A stretch of 64,000 nucleotides of DNA, from assembly GCA_017562135.1 (NCBI GenBank), contig QEYB01001179.1:779001-843000 (forward strand), given 5' to 3'. How positions within the stretch are numbered: the stretch's first letter is position 1; each line of letters starts with the position of its first letter. This stretch comes from Dipylidium caninum (lineage: Eukaryota > Platyhelminthes > Cestoda > Cyclophyllidea > Dipylidiidae). The position numbers and the translations under genes were made by a program. Under the pieces are notes generated by a model, which did no database searches, had not been told where the DNA came from, and worked only from the letters and a program-made list of their open reading frames with translations. Positions 61,469 through 64,000 of this stretch are shown here, one piece after another.

Positions 61469-63888
61469 AACTCTTACACTCAATGGGCATGTTGGGTTCG
61501 TCAGTCTTCCTGACCAAATTGTTGATAAATCCATAAACGAAGGATTTGTTTTCAACATTTTGTGTGTAGGTAAGGCTGACTAGATTGTGTTGATGGAAAT
61601 AGGCGAAACTGGTTTAGGAAAGTCCACCCTTATCGAAACTCTCTTCAACCAGAAGTTCGATTTCACGCCCTCCTCTCATGATTCCACCGACGTCAAGTTG
61701 AAATCCAAAACCTATGGTTATTTGGTTTTATACCTTTATGTAGCAAAATTAAGATTTGAAGGAAGGAAATGTGAAACTTAAACTAACGGTTACTGAAACC
61801 TGTGGTTTTGGTGACCAAATCAACAAGGAAAATTGGTTCGTGTATTTATAAGTCCCTATTTTTTGTAGTGCCGATAGTGTTGTGGAATTCCTTGATCAAC
61901 AGTACGAGAATTATTTGCAGGAGGAACTAAAAATTAAACGCTCCATGCACACTTATCACGATACCCGTGTTCACGTATGCCTTTATTTCATTGCTCCAAC
62001 TGGGCACAGGTGAGGTAAAATAAAAACTAATTGTTTAAATGCAGCCTTAAATCGGTGGATTTAGTCGCCCTGAATAAGTTGCAGGACAAAGTAAATGTCA
62101 TTCCAATCATCGCTAAATCCGATACAATCACGAAGGTTGAGTTATCCAAGTTCAAGACGAAAGTCATGTCTGAAATTAAGGCAAACAATATCAGTCTCTA
62201 TCAGTTCCCAACTGACGATGAGATCGTCAGCGAACTAAATGAAAGTACTAACGTAAGTCACCTGCTATTATCTTTCATTGTCGCAAACGCACAATACTGC
62301 ACCTCTTTGGCAAAGTGAGCCACTATAGGTAGAATAATTGTGCTACAACAAGAGTTCAACTCTCCTGAGCAGTATTTCGCAGAATGCGTACAATTCTGTC
62401 GTTTTTCGGGTTGATACATTGGTAAATCTGTTTCCGCGTTTCGGCGACGATTCTTCGCCGCTTGAACAACTTGTTTCTCAGAGGCCTTTGAACCTTTTCT
62501 AGCTTACTGATAAATATTATAAAATTTTCCGATTTGCTTATGTTTGACCACTTGTACTGGGGATACTTAGTTCATTTACCTTTTCCGATCCCTTTAAATT
62601 TAGATTTCTGGTTATTTGGAAGGAGAAACTTGATGAGAATGTTTTATTTTCCTTTACTGCATGTGTTTGTGTTTCGATCTTTTGAAAGCAGCACTTAAAA
62701 TAGATGTAAGGTCAGTTTCAATTTTGTTCGACTCTGTATCCGAAAATCTGCGCTGTTGGTCTTGACCACTCTGAGACTACGTGAAATAAAATAATGAACG
62801 TTCTGGTATTTCGTTGAAAAATTTTATCTGATTTTCTATCATGACAGCCATGAGACTTGACCTCTTTTTTGTCATTTAAATCACATTCTTAGGCATTAAT
62901 AATATTGATAGCACGTTGACAGGGACTGGCAGCGTCGCTTGGGTCATTCTACAATCAGAACTAAATAGAGGTTGCGATAAATATGGCAGTTTGAATCCCC
63001 TATTGACACATTCATTAATTTTATTTCTTACTTTGCACTTGTACAGAAGATCATATTTGAGTTGTGAGAACCCTTAAGTCTCTGCACGATTTAGGAAATT
63101 TTGGCATCTCTGGGTCTCTTGTTTACACGCTTTTCTTCTGTTTAACGGAGTCTAGTCTGTTTTTTCCTTTCGCCACTGACAGAAAATGCTGCCTTTCGCA
63201 GTGGTGGGGAGTACTGAAGAGGCCAAAGTGAACGGGCGTACTCTGCGTGTGCGTCAGTATCCTTGGGGATGTGTGCAGGTGGAGAACGAGGCGCATTGCG
63301 ATTTTGTGCGTCTGCGAGAGATGCTTCTGCGAGTAAATATGGAGGATTTGCGTGAGCGAACGCATAGCCTTCATTACGAGACCTATCGCAGATCTCGACT
63401 CACGGAGATGGGTTTTAGAGATGACGAAAAAATCTCCCTCCAGGTGGGTACTCGCCTCCTTGAAGGCCTTCCTTTTTGTATATATCCGTCAGTATTATTC
63501 CACCTATCTTTTACTTCGGCAGGCTTGTGACGTGTTATGTTGATAGGCTCGATGCGTGATGCTACTCCTCCTTTTGGTGTTATTATTTTAAGTTAATGCT
63601 TCTTTTAACGCGGAGACAAATGCTGCTTTTTCACATACTGACCACTGGTTTTAAGGTGACTTATGCTCCCTCGACTAAATGCTTTTCACCTATAACTTTT
63701 TGACCAATCCGGCGCACTTTATCCGTCGTGTGGTATTCTTCATTCTGTTTCGTACTGTGTAGGAGACATACGAGAAGCGACGGGAGATGCAGCAGAAGGA
63801 GTTGAAACAGAAGGAGGAGGAGATGCGCCAAATGTTCGTCCAACGCGTAAAGGAGAAGGAACAAGTGCTCAAGGAGACAGAACGCGAG
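61469..63888 (+). CDS. Septin of the SEPT6 group, partial at both ends
   Basis: Seven phase-consistent exons: 61469-61569, 61603-61716, 61754-61835, 61869-62009, 62045-62252, 63183-63443 and 63763-63888. Septins are GTP-binding proteins that assemble into hetero-oligomeric filaments at membranes and division sites. Diagnostic segments in order: [17 protein letters not shown], the P-loop GETGLGKST, the switch region [38 protein letters not shown]4 motif [23 protein letters not shown], the septin-unique element [33 protein letters not shown] and the coiled-coil start [18 protein letters not shown] and the FVQRVKEKE coiled coil place it with SEPT6/8/10/11. The N-terminal exon and the end of the coiled coil are not seen; the latter lies past the window edge. 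The first four introns are 33, 37, 33 and 35 nt. Confidence 0.93.
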
Positions 63889-64000
63889 GTTAGTCTTCGT
63901 GATGTTTCCATGAGTTGTCTGACCTACCCCCGCCAGACCTCCTCTCTTTGGTTCATCTACTCTATTTTCCACTTTGCTTAATTACTCTTTGTATCGAGTT
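63889..64000 (+). other. Septin intron running off the window
   Basis: Starts with the GTTAGT donor after the exon ending at 63888. The remaining coiled-coil exon(s) are expected beyond position 64000. Confidence 0.7.

Noticed and set aside
1..64000. tRNA genes, rRNA, CRISPR arrays and transposon coding regions
   Set aside because: Scanning by eye for the tRNA B-box and for reverse transcriptase or transposase motifs gave no candidate with the other required parts.

Overview
The window is nuclear DNA from an animal, most likely a parasitic flatworm and probably a cestode. The evidence is spliced genes with GT-AG introns, many of them tiny (33-41 nt) and concentrated at 5' ends. The gene set is metazoan: N-myristoyltransferase, BUD23, EDC3, an SLC25A27/UCP4-type carrier, WDR86-like, a carnitine acyltransferase relative and a septin of the SEPT6 group. 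No transposase or reverse transcriptase is visible, and GC-rich exons lie in AT-richer surroundings. The species call is inference; I could not run searches. Exon borders were read by hand and checked for phase.

Layout. 0.7-1.7 kb: an unrecognised acidic-tailed protein (minus). 5.0-11.1 kb: N-myristoyltransferase (minus, nine exons found, last few codons missing). 12.2-18.2 kb: a five-exon BTB-NPH3 protein (plus), a domain architecture normally associated with plants. 22.2-22.7 kb: an unresolved coding patch. 22.8-28.3 kb: a WD40 protein resembling WDR86 (plus), whose first intron carries a diverged tandem duplication. 28.9-33.9 kb: a carnitine O-acyltransferase relative (minus) that has lost the catalytic histidine and the STS motif. 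35.1-38.2 kb: a UCP4-like mitochondrial carrier (plus). 40.6-41.8 kb: BUD23 18S rRNA methyltransferase (minus). 43.1-46.5 kb: EDC3 decapping activator (minus). 48.2-55.1 kb: small single-exon membrane-protein genes, including two intact members of one family flanking a decayed third copy, plus a TraB-like exon remnant. 61.5 kb to the end: the 5' two-thirds of a septin (plus), running off the window.

The genes do not form one pathway. NMT, BUD23, EDC3 and septin are housekeeping functions (lipidation, ribosome biogenesis, mRNA decapping, cytoskeleton), and the UCP4-like carrier and acyltransferase relative belong to mitochondrial/lipid families. The two most unusual loci are the animal BTB-NPH3 gene and the acyltransferase pseudoenzyme. 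The long stretches between genes (about 18.2-22.1, 38.2-40.5 and 55.1-61.4 kb) hold nothing I can assign with confidence.
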